From NCBI GenBank assembly GCA_013695405.1, contig JACDAO010000472.1, positions 1 through 14,233 of the forward strand: a stretch of DNA of 14,233 bases, given 5' to 3'. Made by a program: the position numbers and the translations under genes. Numbering within the stretch: the first letter of the stretch is position 1; each line of letters begins with the position of its first letter. The notes beneath the pieces were generated by a model. The model saw only the letters and a program-made list of their open reading frames with translations. It made no database searches and had not been told where the DNA came from. Positions 1 through 7,148 of this stretch are shown one piece after another. The DNA is from Acidobacteriota bacterium (GTDB lineage: Bacteria; Acidobacteriota; Vicinamibacteria; Vicinamibacterales; Vicinamibacteraceae).

Positions 1-1234
1 GCGCGGCGGTCGGAGGCACCGCCGCAGCCTCCCGAGCCGGCAGCCAGGCAGCCAGCAGCGACAGCGGCAGGCCGACCCCGAGGGCCATCAGCACGTCGCC
101 GACGGCCAGGGCCGGCGGCGCCGGCGCGGCGGCGACGTACAGCGTGTTCACCGTCGCCGAGGTCAGCGCCACCGTCACGTCGGCCAAGAGGCGTGAGAGC
201 GGCAGGCCGAGGGCCACGCCGAGCATGCCGAACACTGCCCCTTCGCCGAGGAACAGCGCCTGGACCTGCCACCGCGACACGCCCAGCGCGCGCAGCGTGC
301 CGATCTCCGGCCGGCGCGCCAGCACGGACACCGAGACGGCGTTGTACACCAGGAACAGGCCGACCAGCAGCGCAATCGACGACAGCGCCGTCAAGTTGAG
401 GTGAAACGCCGCGAGCATCTGTTCGACCTGCTGGCCGCGGCGAGCCGGGCGCTGCACCGCCAGGCCAGGCGGCAGCCGACCGGCGATCGCTGCTTCGGCG
501 GTCCGGATGTCGACGCCGTCGTGCAGCCGCAGATCGATGCGGTCGACGACGCCGAGGCGGTCGAAGGCCCATTGCGCGGCGGCCAGGTCCATCAGCAGGA
601 AGTTGCCGTCCAGCAGCTTGGCCGGTCCCTCGGCTTCGAGCAGCGCCCGCACGCGCAGCTGGCGCGGACGGTCGCCGATGATCAGCGGCAGCGGGTCGCC
701 AACCGCCAGCCCGTGCCGGTCGGCAAACGCGCGGGTGATGACGGCTGCCGACGGGTCGGTCAACAACGCCAGGATGTCGGCCGCGGTCTGCGGCGGCGGC
801 TGGTCCTGACCAGCGTCGCCGACCTGGTAGTCGCGCACCGGGAAGTCCCTGAGGATGTCGACGCCCATCACCCGCAACAGCTCGGTACGGACCCGCTCGG
901 CGTTCGGCGCTTGGCGTTCGGCGTTCCGTATCCCCCCGACCTGCACGAGCACGTCGCCGTCGATGACCGGGCTGGTCTGGCCGAACTCGCGCAGCCAGTC
1001 GATCTCGGCCAGCCGGGTCTCGTCGATGCCGAAACCGGCGCCGATGATCTCCAGGCCGGCGTGGCCCGAGGTCATCTCGAGGGCCGCCGAGAAGCCGCGC
1101 ACGGCGCTGGCGTTGGTCAGGCGCATGCCAATGACCACCGCGATCCCTGCCGCCACGCCGACCACGGTGATGACGGCGCGGAGACGCTCGGCGCGCAGTT
1201 GCCGCAGGATCAGCTGGCGGAAGAGGCGGAACAT
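1..1234 (-). CDS. FtsX-family ABC transporter permease, N-terminal 411 residues (runs off the left edge)
   Basis: Reading leftwards from the ATG at 1234-1232, the frame stays open to base 1 with no stop, so the C-terminus lies outside the window. A first membrane segment lies at about residues 19-37 after a basic start ([20 protein letters not shown]). A periplasmic domain of roughly 240 residues follows. Then come three hydrophobic segments (about 283-305, 325-350, 379-402), with the FtsX core phrase RRPEIGTLRALG between the first two. This is the MacB/LolCE/FtsX type of permease, which works with an ATPase to move or pull on envelope substrates instead of forming a classical importer. The start codon overlaps the ATPase stop by one base (TGATG), so the two are translationally coupled and probably one transporter. 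The open end fits either a single FtsX unit of about 415 residues or the common duplicated form of about 800. The substrate cannot be told. A heptanucleotide repeat array falls at residues 102-113. Confidence 0.9.
   Translation of the reverse strand, partial: MFRLFRQLILRQLRAERLRAVITVVGVAAGIAVVIGMRLTNASAVRGFSAALEMTSGHAGLEIIGAGFGIDETRLAEIDWLREFGQTSPVIDGDVLVQVGGIRNAERQAPNAERVRTELLRVMGVDILRDFPVRDYQVGDAGQDQPPPQTAADILALLTDPSAAVITRAFADRHGLAVGDPLPLIIGDRPRQLRVRALLEAEGPAKLLDGNFLLMDLAAAQWAFDRLGVVDRIDLRLHDGVDIRTAEAAIAGRLPPGLAVQRPARRGQQVEQMLAAFHLNLTALSSIALLVGLFLVYNAVSVSVLARRPEIGTLRALGVSRWQVQALFLGEGAVFGMLGVALGLPLSRLLADVTVALTSATVNTLYVAAAPAPPALAVGDVLMALGVGLPLSLLAAWLPAREAAAVPPTAA
896..923. repeat. Heptanucleotide tandem repeat inside the permease coding sequence
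   Basis: Four consecutive 7-bp units of the form YTYGGCG on the plus strand: CTCGGCG, TTCGGCG, CTTGGCG, TTCGGCG, followed by a decayed TTCCGTA. In the permease this encodes the odd phrase RNAERQAPNAER (about residues 103-114), in a loop of the periplasmic domain. Seven is not a multiple of three, so each unit is read in a different frame. It resembles the short tandemly repeated heptamers known from several bacterial phyla. Confidence 0.7.
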
Positions 1235-1908
1235 CACGCGGACGCGGCTGTCTGCGAGAAGCGTCCGTCACGCATCTGCAGGGTGCGGTCGGCGGCGGCG
1301 GCGATCTCGGGCGCGTGCGTGGCCAGCAGGATGGTCAGCTGCAGGGAGCGATTGAGCTCCTGGAGCAGGGCGAGGACCCGGCTGCCGTTGCCACTGTCGA
1401 GATTGCCGGTGGGCTCGTCGGCAATCAGCAGGCGTGGTTCGTGGACGATGGCACGGGCGATGGCGGCGCGTTGCATCTCGCCGCCCGAGACCTGGGCCGG
1501 GTAGGCCTCGAGTCGCGCCGTCAGGCCGACTCGGCCGCCGAGCGCTCGAGCCCTGGCCACCGCCTCGGTGGGGCGGACGCCGGCCAGAAGCAACGGTAGG
1601 GCCACGTTCTCGACCAGCGTCAGGGTCGGCAGCAGGTTGAAGAACTGGAAGACGAACCCGATGCGAGTCCGCCGGACCAGAGTCAACTGGTCGTCGCGCA
1701 ACGCCGCCAGGTCCTGCCCGTCGAGACTGATCTGGCCGTGGTCAGGGCGGTCCATCGCGCCACACAGGTGCAACAGGGTCGACTTGCCGCAGCCGGACGG
1801 CCCCATCAGGGCGATGAACTCGCCAGGACGGGCGCTGAATGAGACGGCCGACACGGCGGCGTGTTCCTGGCCGGGGTAGCGTTTGGTGACGTCGGAGATG
1901 GTCAGCAT
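1234..1908 (-). CDS. ABC transporter ATP-binding protein, LolD/MacB type
   Basis: A 224-residue protein with all the nucleotide-binding motifs of an ABC ATPase. Walker A is GPSGCGKS (36-43), the Q-loop glutamine is in [13 protein letters not shown] (Q88), the signature is VSGGEMQ (140-146), Walker B and D-loop are [12 protein letters not shown] (160-171), and the switch histidine is in LATHAPE (H198). The NLLPTLT and DEPTGNLD phrases and the short length are characteristic of the LolD/MacB/FtsE group, which partners FtsX-like permeases. It would sit on the cytoplasmic face and power the permease encoded immediately after it. No Shine-Dalgarno sequence is evident before the ATG at 1908-1906, but the protein begins at the usual place for the family ([11 protein letters not shown]). 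The signature has M where Q or R is more usual, which is unlikely to matter. It diverges from the EPS operon, and nothing in the sequence shows that the two act together. Confidence 0.95.
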   Translation of the reverse strand: MLTISDVTKRYPGQEHAAVSAVSFSARPGEFIALMGPSGCGKSTLLHLCGAMDRPDHGQISLDGQDLAALRDDQLTLVRRTRIGFVFQFFNLLPTLTLVENVALPLLLAGVRPTEAVARARALGGRVGLTARLEAYPAQVSGGEMQRAAIARAIVHEPRLLIADEPTGNLDSGNGSRVLALLQELNRSLQLTILLATHAPEIAAAADRTLQMRDGRFSQTAASA

Positions 1909-1943
1909 GAGGAGCCGCGGCAGACCGGGGCCGGTCCGTCGTC

Positions 1944-1973
1944 ATTGTAGGACTGGCCTGTCGCGCTGGTCGG
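1944..1973 (-). promoter_or_regulatory. Weak candidate promoter for the ABC transporter genes
   Basis: Read on the minus strand, TACAAT at 1949-1944 matches five of six bases of the TATAAT consensus. An 18-bp spacer upstream leads to CCGACC (1973-1968), which matches only three of six bases of TTGACA. Transcription from here would give a leader of about 30 bases before the ATPase start. The -35 is poor, and hexamers of this quality arise by chance, so this is only a candidate. Confidence 0.25.
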
Positions 1974-2043
1974 TGCGCCCGCGGGATGCGGGACCATTCG
2001 TCCGTATTGGTCACGGTGCCACGACCGCGCTCGCGGCTCGGCA

Positions 2044-2063
2044 CGTAACACGCTCGTAACACG
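2044..2063. repeat. 9-bp direct repeat at one-helical-turn spacing (possible operator)
   Basis: CGTAACACG occurs at 2044-2052 and again at 2055-2063, an 11-bp period. The second copy also sits in a short palindrome, CTCGT-AAC-ACGAG (2053-2065). Tandem half-sites 10-11 bp apart are typical of OmpR/PhoB-type response regulators. The repeat itself is directly visible; a role as a binding site is inference from its layout and its place between divergent genes. Confidence 0.45.
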
Positions 2064-2126
2064 AGACTTGTAAGGTTAACGAAGGGCTATCGAAGTTCGC
2101 TTCTGGGGAGCCTTTAAGTCACTCAG

Positions 2127-2147
2127 CGTGCGCTTTTGACGCGCACG
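2127..2147. repeat. Inverted repeat, 7-bp arms and 7-base loop
   Basis: CGTGCGC (2127-2133) and GCGCACG (2141-2147) are exact reverse complements around the loop TTTTGAC. It could be a dimeric repressor site or a small leader hairpin. No T-tract follows, so it is not an intrinsic terminator. A perfect 7-bp stem in GC-rich DNA can also be chance. Confidence 0.4.
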
Positions 2148-2183
2148 ACGTTCATCTCAGGAGTCGGGGAGACGATCCGTAGT

Positions 2184-2219
2184 CGCTGAGGAAAGTCGCG
2201 GTCACCGCTGAGGAAAGTC
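2184..2219. repeat. 14-bp direct repeat at 22-bp spacing just upstream of the regulator gene
   Basis: CGCTGAGGAAAGTC occurs exactly at 2184-2197 and 2206-2219, two helical turns apart, ending 17 bases before the ATG at 2237. Each copy contains GAGGA, which looks like a Shine-Dalgarno core. The nearer copy is about 22 bases from the ATG, too far for normal initiation, and no alternative in-frame start lies between. It may be a pair of operator sites, for example for the encoded activator itself, or an RNA-level site in the leader. Confidence 0.5.
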
Positions 2220-2236
2220 TTCGCGGCGCCGATTGC

Positions 2237-3361
2237 ATGGCTCAGCCGAAGTGGCAGCGGTTGCCACCGCCGTTCCCAGAACCAGCGATGAAGAATCCAG
2301 ACGAGGCACAGCTCATCGGCGCCAGTGCGCAGATGACCGAACTCAAGCAGGAGATCCTGCGGATCGCCCGCTCCGACGCCAAGGTGCTGATCACCGGGGA
2401 GAGCGGTGTCGGCAAGGAGTTGGTGGCGCGGGCCATTCACTTCAACAGCAATCGCGTCGACAAGCCGTACATCGCGATGAACTGTGCCGGCCTGCCCGAA
2501 ACACTGCTCGAGTCCGAGCTGTTTGGCCACGTGAAGGGCAGCTTCACCGGCGCGTACCGCGACAAGCCCGGCAAGCTCGAGTCGGCGCACGACGGCACGA
2601 TTTTCCTCGATGAGGTGGGCGAAATGACGCTGCGCATGCAGGGTCTGCTGCTCCGCTTCCTCGAGACCGGCGAACTGCAGAAGGTCGGCGCCGATCGAGG
2701 CGGGCGGATTGTCAACGTCCGGCTGGTCGCCGCCACCAACCGCAACCTGCAGGACCTGATCCTCAAGGAACAGTTCCGCGAAGACCTCTACTACCGGCTG
2801 AACGTCATTCACTTCGTCGTGCCGCCGCTGCGGGAACGTCGCGAAGACATCCCGTTGATGATCGAGCATTTCCTGCGGCGGTTCACCTCGATGAGCAACG
2901 GCCATCACAGCGTCCGCGGCTTCGAGCCCGACGCCTTCCAGGCACTGGTCGAGTACGCCTGGCCGGGCAACGTCCGCGAACTGGAGAACGTGCTCGAGCG
3001 TCTGGTGGTGACTGGACGGAATGAACTCATCCGCATGGATGACCTGCCGCCTGAAATCAAAGTGCAGCGGGGCATGCTCGTTCGCCCCAAGCGCGAGCGT
3101 CGTCGCACGGTGGCCGATGATTTGTATAAGAAGCTCCTCGACGACAAGCAGTCCTTCTGGACGGTCGTCTATCCGCTCTACATGGAGCGGGAGATCACCA
3201 AGCAGAACGTACGAGATCTGGTGCGCCGCGGGCTCGAGGAAGCCCGGGGCAACTACAAGATCGTCTGCAGGATGTTCAACATGGAACAAAACGACTACAA
3301 ACGGTTCCTGAATTTTCTGCGGAAACACGACTGCCAACTGCCGTTCAAGGAGTTCAGATAG
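2237..3361 (+). CDS. Sigma-54 interacting AAA+ activator without a sensory domain
   Basis: A 374-residue bacterial enhancer-binding protein. The AAA+ core starts almost at once. Walker A is GESGVGKE (54-61). The sigma-54 contact loop is GSFTGA (101-106, canonical GAFTGA). Walker B is GTIFLDEVGEM (120-130). Sensor I is AATNRN (165-170), the arginine-finger region is FREDLYYRLNV (180-190), and Sensor II is WPGNVRELEN (242-251). The C-terminus has a basic linker (RPKRERRR, 283-290) and a helical region with a Fis-like element near 338-360 for DNA binding. No receiver, GAF or PAS domain precedes the core, so activity may be set by expression level or a separate partner. It would remodel sigma-54 RNA polymerase at EPS or related promoters. 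The ATG at 2237 has no Shine-Dalgarno; the ATG at 2288 (MKNPDEAQ) is a possible alternative. It lies directly upstream of the export genes with no gap, so it is probably co-transcribed with them. Confidence 0.9.
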   Translation: MAQPKWQRLPPPFPEPAMKNPDEAQLIGASAQMTELKQEILRIARSDAKVLITGESGVGKELVARAIHFNSNRVDKPYIAMNCAGLPETLLESELFGHVKGSFTGAYRDKPGKLESAHDGTIFLDEVGEMTLRMQGLLLRFLETGELQKVGADRGGRIVNVRLVAATNRNLQDLILKEQFREDLYYRLNVIHFVVPPLRERREDIPLMIEHFLRRFTSMSNGHHSVRGFEPDAFQALVEYAWPGNVRELENVLERLVVTGRNELIRMDDLPPEIKVQRGMLVRPKRERRRTVADDLYKKLLDDKQSFWTVVYPLYMEREITKQNVRDLVRRGLEEARGNYKIVCRMFNMEQNDYKRFLNFLRKHDCQLPFKEFR

Positions 3362-3363
3362 TT

Positions 3364-3367
3364 GAGG
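3364..3367 (+). promoter_or_regulatory. Ribosome binding site that decides the OPX gene start
   Basis: GAGG lies nine bases before the ATG at 3377-3379. This supports starting there, not at the in-frame TTG at 3362, which overlaps the motif and has no ribosome binding site of its own. The ATG start also gives a clean signal peptide (MRRLILVSG...). Confidence 0.6.
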
Positions 3368-3376
3368 AATGTGACG

Positions 3377-4111
3377 ATGCGACGACTCATCCTGGTGAGC
3401 GGCCTGCTGGTGACACCGGCTGGCGCCTGGGCGCAGGCGGTGCAGGTTCCGCCGACGCAGTCCGCGCCCCAGCCGACGCCATCCACGTCTCAGCCGGCAA
3501 CGCCGCCGGTTGCCGCCCCACCCACCACAGCGGAGCCGAGCGCTCCACGTGCCACGCAGCCGACCGTCCCCCCGAGTGGACAACGGGCGCCGGTCGAGGT
3601 GGCGCCAGCAGCGGCCGCGGCGGTTGATCCCAGCTACGTCATCGGCCCGGACGATGTCCTGTCGGTCCTGTACTGGCGGGACAAGGAAACCAGTGCCGAA
3701 GCGGTCGTGCGTCCGGATGGCAAGATCACCTTGCCGCTGATCAACGACATCCAGGCGGCCGGGTTGACGCCGGACCAGTTGCGGGCGTCGATCCAGAAGG
3801 CGTCGGAACAGTTTTTCCAGGATCCGAACGTCTCGATCGTGGTCAAGCAGGTCAACAGTCGCAAGGTCTACATCACCGGGCAAGTCGCCAAGCCTGGTCC
3901 CTATTCGCTGACCAGCCGCACGACCGTGCTGCAGCTGCTGGCACAGGCCGGCGGCCTGGCCGACTTTGCCAAGAAGGACAAGGTGGTGGTGATGCGGACC
4001 GAGAGTGGCCAGACGCAGCGGTACCTGTTCAACTACAAGGACGTGATCGAGGGCAAGCGCCTCGAGCAGAACATCGAGCTGCGTCCCGGCGACACGGTTA
4101 TCGTGCCGTGA
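3377..4111 (+). CDS. Short polysaccharide export protein (OPX/Wza-like, one SLBB domain)
   Basis: A 244-residue secreted protein. The signal peptide is residues 1-19, with likely cleavage after AWA. There is no lipobox cysteine, unlike the lipoprotein Wza. Residues about 20-85 are a proline/alanine/threonine-rich low-complexity linker. The polysaccharide export domain begins at YVIGPDDVLSVLYW and includes VRPDGKITLPL. An SLBB-type domain follows, beginning RKVYITGQVAKPGPYSL, and the protein ends soon after at RPGDTVIVP. It lacks the extra SLBB repeats and the C-terminal amphipathic helix that forms Wza's own outer-membrane pore. It should act in the periplasm, linking the inner-membrane chain-length protein to an outer-membrane channel. 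The next gene overlaps it by four bases (GTGA) and encodes a beta-barrel, which is a natural partner. It resembles the export protein of XrtA-associated EPS loci. Confidence 0.9.
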   Translation: MRRLILVSGLLVTPAGAWAQAVQVPPTQSAPQPTPSTSQPATPPVAAPPTTAEPSAPRATQPTVPPSGQRAPVEVAPAAAAAVDPSYVIGPDDVLSVLYWRDKETSAEAVVRPDGKITLPLINDIQAAGLTPDQLRASIQKASEQFFQDPNVSIVVKQVNSRKVYITGQVAKPGPYSLTSRTTVLQLLAQAGGLADFAKKDKVVVMRTESGQTQRYLFNYKDVIEGKRLEQNIELRPGDTVIVP

Positions 4112-5550
4112 CCGCTTTCGTGCGCAGGGGGCTGGCCGCGCCAGGTCTCACGCTCATGATCTTTGCGACCGTGTGCGCGAGCGCCGGCGCGCAGGTGCCC
4201 GATGACACCGGCGCGGCCCTCCCAAGTCCCGCCGTGTTCGGTGGCGCGCGGCGGCAGCAGCCGGGAACCAACAGCCTGAATCTGACGGCGGGCCTGTTCA
4301 GCGGCTACGACACGAACATCCTGGCGGGTGACGATGGAGGACTGGGCGCCGCGTCGTCGACGGGCGCGTTAGGGTCGGGCGACGGCACTGGCAGCACCTT
4401 CGGCGGCACCGCGACGACGCTGTCGTGGTCGCAGCAGCGGGCGCGGTCGTCATATTTCGGGCAGGTCGGTGCGCAGTACCGTACCTTCTTCGACGTCGAC
4501 GATTTCAACGTCCTCTCGTACGACGCGGCGGGCGGCGCCAGTGCGCAGATCACTCGTCGGTCGACGCTCGGTGTCGCCGGCAGCGTGGGGGTGCAGCCGT
4601 TCTACCAGTTCGGCGTACTCGGCGCGGTGGCACCGCGTGGACGTGTGGGAGTCGAGAGCGGGCCGGGCTTTGTCCCTGACTTCCAGGCCGCGCGCGAGCA
4701 GGTGCTGCGCTACAACGGCGGTCTCCAGTATGCCTACGCACTGGGACCGCGCAGTGCGTTTTCCGCACAGGTGAGCCGTTCGGGGTTCGCGCCGCTGAAC
4801 AGCCGCGCAGAGGTCGTTGGCCTGATCAACCTCGGGGCGACCTCCGCGTCGGCCCGATTGACGCGCAGGCTGACGGCAAATCTTGAAGGAAGGGTCGGAT
4901 ACGGGTACACCCAATTCGATACGGTGCCTACCCGGGTTGCGACGCTTGACGGCGGCAACGCAGACAACGGGCCAATCCAGGTCGGAGAGCAGCGCTTCGG
5001 CACCCACGATATCGACGTGGGCGTAGACTACTCGCGCGCGCTGACAATCGCCCGGCGCACGTCGTTCAGTTTCGGTACCGGCTCGAACATCACGCGACGG
5101 TCCGGGCAGGCACTCGGCGGGCCCGCGCCGGCGGTCTTCAACGTGACCGGCTTCGCCACCCTCAACAGGGCGTTCCTGCGCACGTGGAACACGGGGCTCA
5201 ATTACGGCAGGGCTACCTCGTACGTCGAAGGCTTCAACGAATTCGGCGTCTTCGATTCCGCGTCGGCGTTTGTGGGCGGGCTGTTTACCGATCGGCTCGA
5301 CGGATCGGCGGGCCTCCAGTACGTGCACGGACGGCTCGGCGGAGGCGGTCGCGACGAGCTGTCCACGCTGGGCGCTGGGGCACAACTGCGGTACGGAATC
5401 TCCTCCAACCTCGCCGCGTTCGTCAGCTACACCTACGCGCGGTTCGGGCTTCCCGACAACCCGCAGCTGCAGGCCTCCACGCTGGCGTTCCGGCCGGAGC
5501 GCCAGGGCGTGCGCGTAGGCCTCACCTTGTGGCTGGATCTCTTACGTTAG
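4108..5550 (+). CDS. Outer-membrane beta-barrel protein of the EPS locus (candidate export porin)
   Basis: A 480-residue protein with a signal peptide (hydrophobic stretch LAAPGLTLMIFATVCASAGA, likely cleavage before QVPDD). From about residue 50 the whole chain alternates polar and apolar residues in strands rich in G, S, T and aromatics, for example AGLFSGYDTNILAG, RSSYFGQVGAQYRTFF and NLAAFVSYTYARFGL, as expected of a transmembrane beta-barrel. The last strand (GVRVGLTLWLDLLR) ends in R, not the common aromatic residue. No enzymatic motif is visible. Position and character match the uncharacterised barrel found in XrtA-associated EPS clusters. The likely role is the outer-membrane pore for polymer release with the short OPX protein. 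The GTG start at 4108 overlaps the OPX stop; a GTG at 4120 is also possible. A scaffold or adhesin-like role cannot be excluded. Confidence 0.75.
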   Translation: MTAFVRRGLAAPGLTLMIFATVCASAGAQVPDDTGAALPSPAVFGGARRQQPGTNSLNLTAGLFSGYDTNILAGDDGGLGAASSTGALGSGDGTGSTFGGTATTLSWSQQRARSSYFGQVGAQYRTFFDVDDFNVLSYDAAGGASAQITRRSTLGVAGSVGVQPFYQFGVLGAVAPRGRVGVESGPGFVPDFQAAREQVLRYNGGLQYAYALGPRSAFSAQVSRSGFAPLNSRAEVVGLINLGATSASARLTRRLTANLEGRVGYGYTQFDTVPTRVATLDGGNADNGPIQVGEQRFGTHDIDVGVDYSRALTIARRTSFSFGTGSNITRRSGQALGGPAPAVFNVTGFATLNRAFLRTWNTGLNYGRATSYVEGFNEFGVFDSASAFVGGLFTDRLDGSAGLQYVHGRLGGGGRDELSTLGAGAQLRYGISSNLAAFVSYTYARFGLPDNPQLQASTLAFRPERQGVRVGLTLWLDLLR

Positions 5551-5560
5551 CGAGCCTCTG

Positions 5561-7144
5561 ATGCTACCAAGCAAGAAATACACTCCAGACGACATTCTGC
5601 GCCTTGCCCGCAAGCGGTGGTGGCTGGCAGTGGTGCCCGCCTTCCTCGGCCTCATCGGAGGTACGATTTATTCGGTCGCGCTCCCGAACCGTTTCCGGTC
5701 GCAGACCATGATCATGGTGATGCCGCAGCAGATTCCGGACGCGTACGTGCGCACGATGAACACGCAGCGCATTGACGAGCGTCTGGCATCGCTACAACAG
5801 CAGATTCTAAGCCGCACGCGCCTGGAGCGGGTCATCACCGACCTCAGCCTGTACCCACAGGAGCGGCGGCAGATGCCGATGGAGGACGTGGTCGAGCTGA
5901 TGCGCCGCGACATCAACGCCCAGCCGACGCGCGGGGACGTGTTCGCCCTCAGCTACGAGTCGCCGAGTGCGAGGTCGGCCAAGGAAGTCACCGAGCGCCT
6001 GGCGTCGATGTTCATCGACGAGAACCTCCGTAACCGGATGGCTACGGCCGACAGCACGAGTCAGTTCCTCCAGGCGCAACTCGAAGACACACGCAAGAAG
6101 CTCGAGGAGATCGAGCAGCAGCGGTCGCAGTTCCGTCAGCAGTACATGGGCCAGCTGCCCGAGCAGGTCACGTCGAATCTGGCGGTGCTGAGTACCACGC
6201 AGAACCGCGCGCAAAGCCTGACTGACGCCAACGCGGCTGACATGCTTCGAAAAGCGAACATCGAGCGGCAGATCGCGGAACTCAGCATGCCGCTGGAGAC
6301 GCCCGGGGAAAGTACGGCGTCGGTACCGGGGGCCTCGAGCATCGATTATCTGGCAGGTGCGATACCTACAGGCGGCACCACCGCGGCGCAGCTCGCACAA
6401 GCCCAGGAGGTCCTCGGGCAACTGCGCCTGCGACTTCGGGAGGACCACCCCGACGTCCGCCGGATGAAGCGCAACATCGAGGAGCTGCAGAGCGCCCTCG
6501 ACCGTGAGTCTACCGAGCGGCCGATCTCGGCAACCGCGCCGCGCGCCGCGCGGAACGACCCGCGTGCACTGCGGGTCAACGAGTTGCGGCAGGAGCTCGG
6601 CAACGTGACGAGCGCCATCAAGCAGCGGGACTTGGAGTTGTCGCGGCTGAATGCCTCACTGGGCCAGTACCAGAGTCGCGTCGCGTCCTCGCCCGCGCTC
6701 GAGAATCAGCTGATGCAGATCGAGCGCAACTACGATACCTACCGCCGTCAGTACGACGACTTGCTCACGAAAGCGAATTCGGCGGAGATGTCGGCAGGCG
6801 TCGAGCAGAGGCAGATCGGCGAGCAGTTCCGCATTCTGGACTCCGCTCGGGTGCCGGAACGTCCATTCAGCCCCAATCGGCCGCAGATCATCGGCATGAG
6901 CCTCCTCGGCGGTCTCGGGATCGGGCTGGCATTGATTGCGTTGCTCGAGTTCCGCGACACGACCTTCCACACGGTTGACGACGTGGTGAGCGTGCTGGCG
7001 CTTCCTGTGGTTGCCGCGATTCCGGTCATCCGCACGCACGCGGAGCGTCGGCGGGACCGGCAGCGGCAATGGCTGGCGTCGATTGCCACAGCGGTTGTGG
7101 TCGTTGGAGGGGTGGCCGCCCTGTTCATCCGGTTCGGGCTGTAG
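5561..7144 (+). CDS. Wzc-like polysaccharide chain-length determinant (XrtA-type), without kinase domain
   Basis: A 527-residue inner-membrane protein of the polysaccharide co-polymerase family. TM1 is at about 20-41 (WWLAVVPAFLGLIGGTIYSVAL). A long periplasmic region follows with predicted coiled coils near 160-200, 280-316 and 335-405, containing the family phrase LREDHPDVRRMKR. The proline-rich motif PERPFSPNRP (432-441) leads into TM2 (about 443-463). The chain then has an arginine-rich cytoplasmic stretch (RTHAERRRDRQRQW, 491-504) and an additional hydrophobic segment at 505-525. There is no Walker A, so the tyrosine kinase is separate (two genes downstream). It would set polymer length and couple synthesis to the periplasmic OPX protein. 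It starts 10 bases after the barrel gene stop, with only a weak ribosome binding site. Confidence 0.92.
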   Translation: MLPSKKYTPDDILRLARKRWWLAVVPAFLGLIGGTIYSVALPNRFRSQTMIMVMPQQIPDAYVRTMNTQRIDERLASLQQQILSRTRLERVITDLSLYPQERRQMPMEDVVELMRRDINAQPTRGDVFALSYESPSARSAKEVTERLASMFIDENLRNRMATADSTSQFLQAQLEDTRKKLEEIEQQRSQFRQQYMGQLPEQVTSNLAVLSTTQNRAQSLTDANAADMLRKANIERQIAELSMPLETPGESTASVPGASSIDYLAGAIPTGGTTAAQLAQAQEVLGQLRLRLREDHPDVRRMKRNIEELQSALDRESTERPISATAPRAARNDPRALRVNELRQELGNVTSAIKQRDLELSRLNASLGQYQSRVASSPALENQLMQIERNYDTYRRQYDDLLTKANSAEMSAGVEQRQIGEQFRILDSARVPERPFSPNRPQIIGMSLLGGLGIGLALIALLEFRDTTFHTVDDVVSVLALPVVAAIPVIRTHAERRRDRQRQWLASIATAVVVVGGVAALFIRFGL

Positions 7145-7148
7145 CGAC

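Larger units (their letters stand above)
1909..2236. promoter_or_regulatory. Divergent intergenic region between the ABC transporter and EPS operons
   Basis: This is the only gene-free stretch above 300 bases. It must hold the promoters for both divergent units. I see no small gene in it. It contains a weak minus-strand -10 candidate near 1944, a 9-bp direct repeat at 11-bp spacing (2044-2063) with a palindromic second copy, a perfect short palindrome CGAAGTTCG (2091-2099), an inverted repeat (2127-2147), and a 14-bp direct repeat at 22-bp spacing (2184-2219). A GC-rich foldable segment lies at 2016-2044 (GTGCC pairing with GGCAC, enclosing CCGC/GCGG). I found no convincing plus-strand -35/-10 pair and no match to the sigma-54 -24/-12 pattern. 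Confidence 0.6.

Noticed and set aside
401..1504. 367-codon plus-strand frame over the ABC transporter
   Set aside because: It is opposite the permease and ATPase, whose minus-strand translations show clear FtsX and ABC motifs throughout.
2123..3883. 586-codon open frame on the minus strand across the activator and OPX genes
   Set aside because: It is antisense to two strongly supported proteins, its translation is low-complexity and rich in R, H, D and V without domain motifs, and long antisense frames are expected in high-GC DNA.
7011..7148. Upstream extension of the AAA ATPase gene into the chain-length gene
   Set aside because: The extra 46 residues overlap the conserved C-terminus of the chain-length protein and are not family-like; ATG 7149 gives the standard MYERFFGF start.
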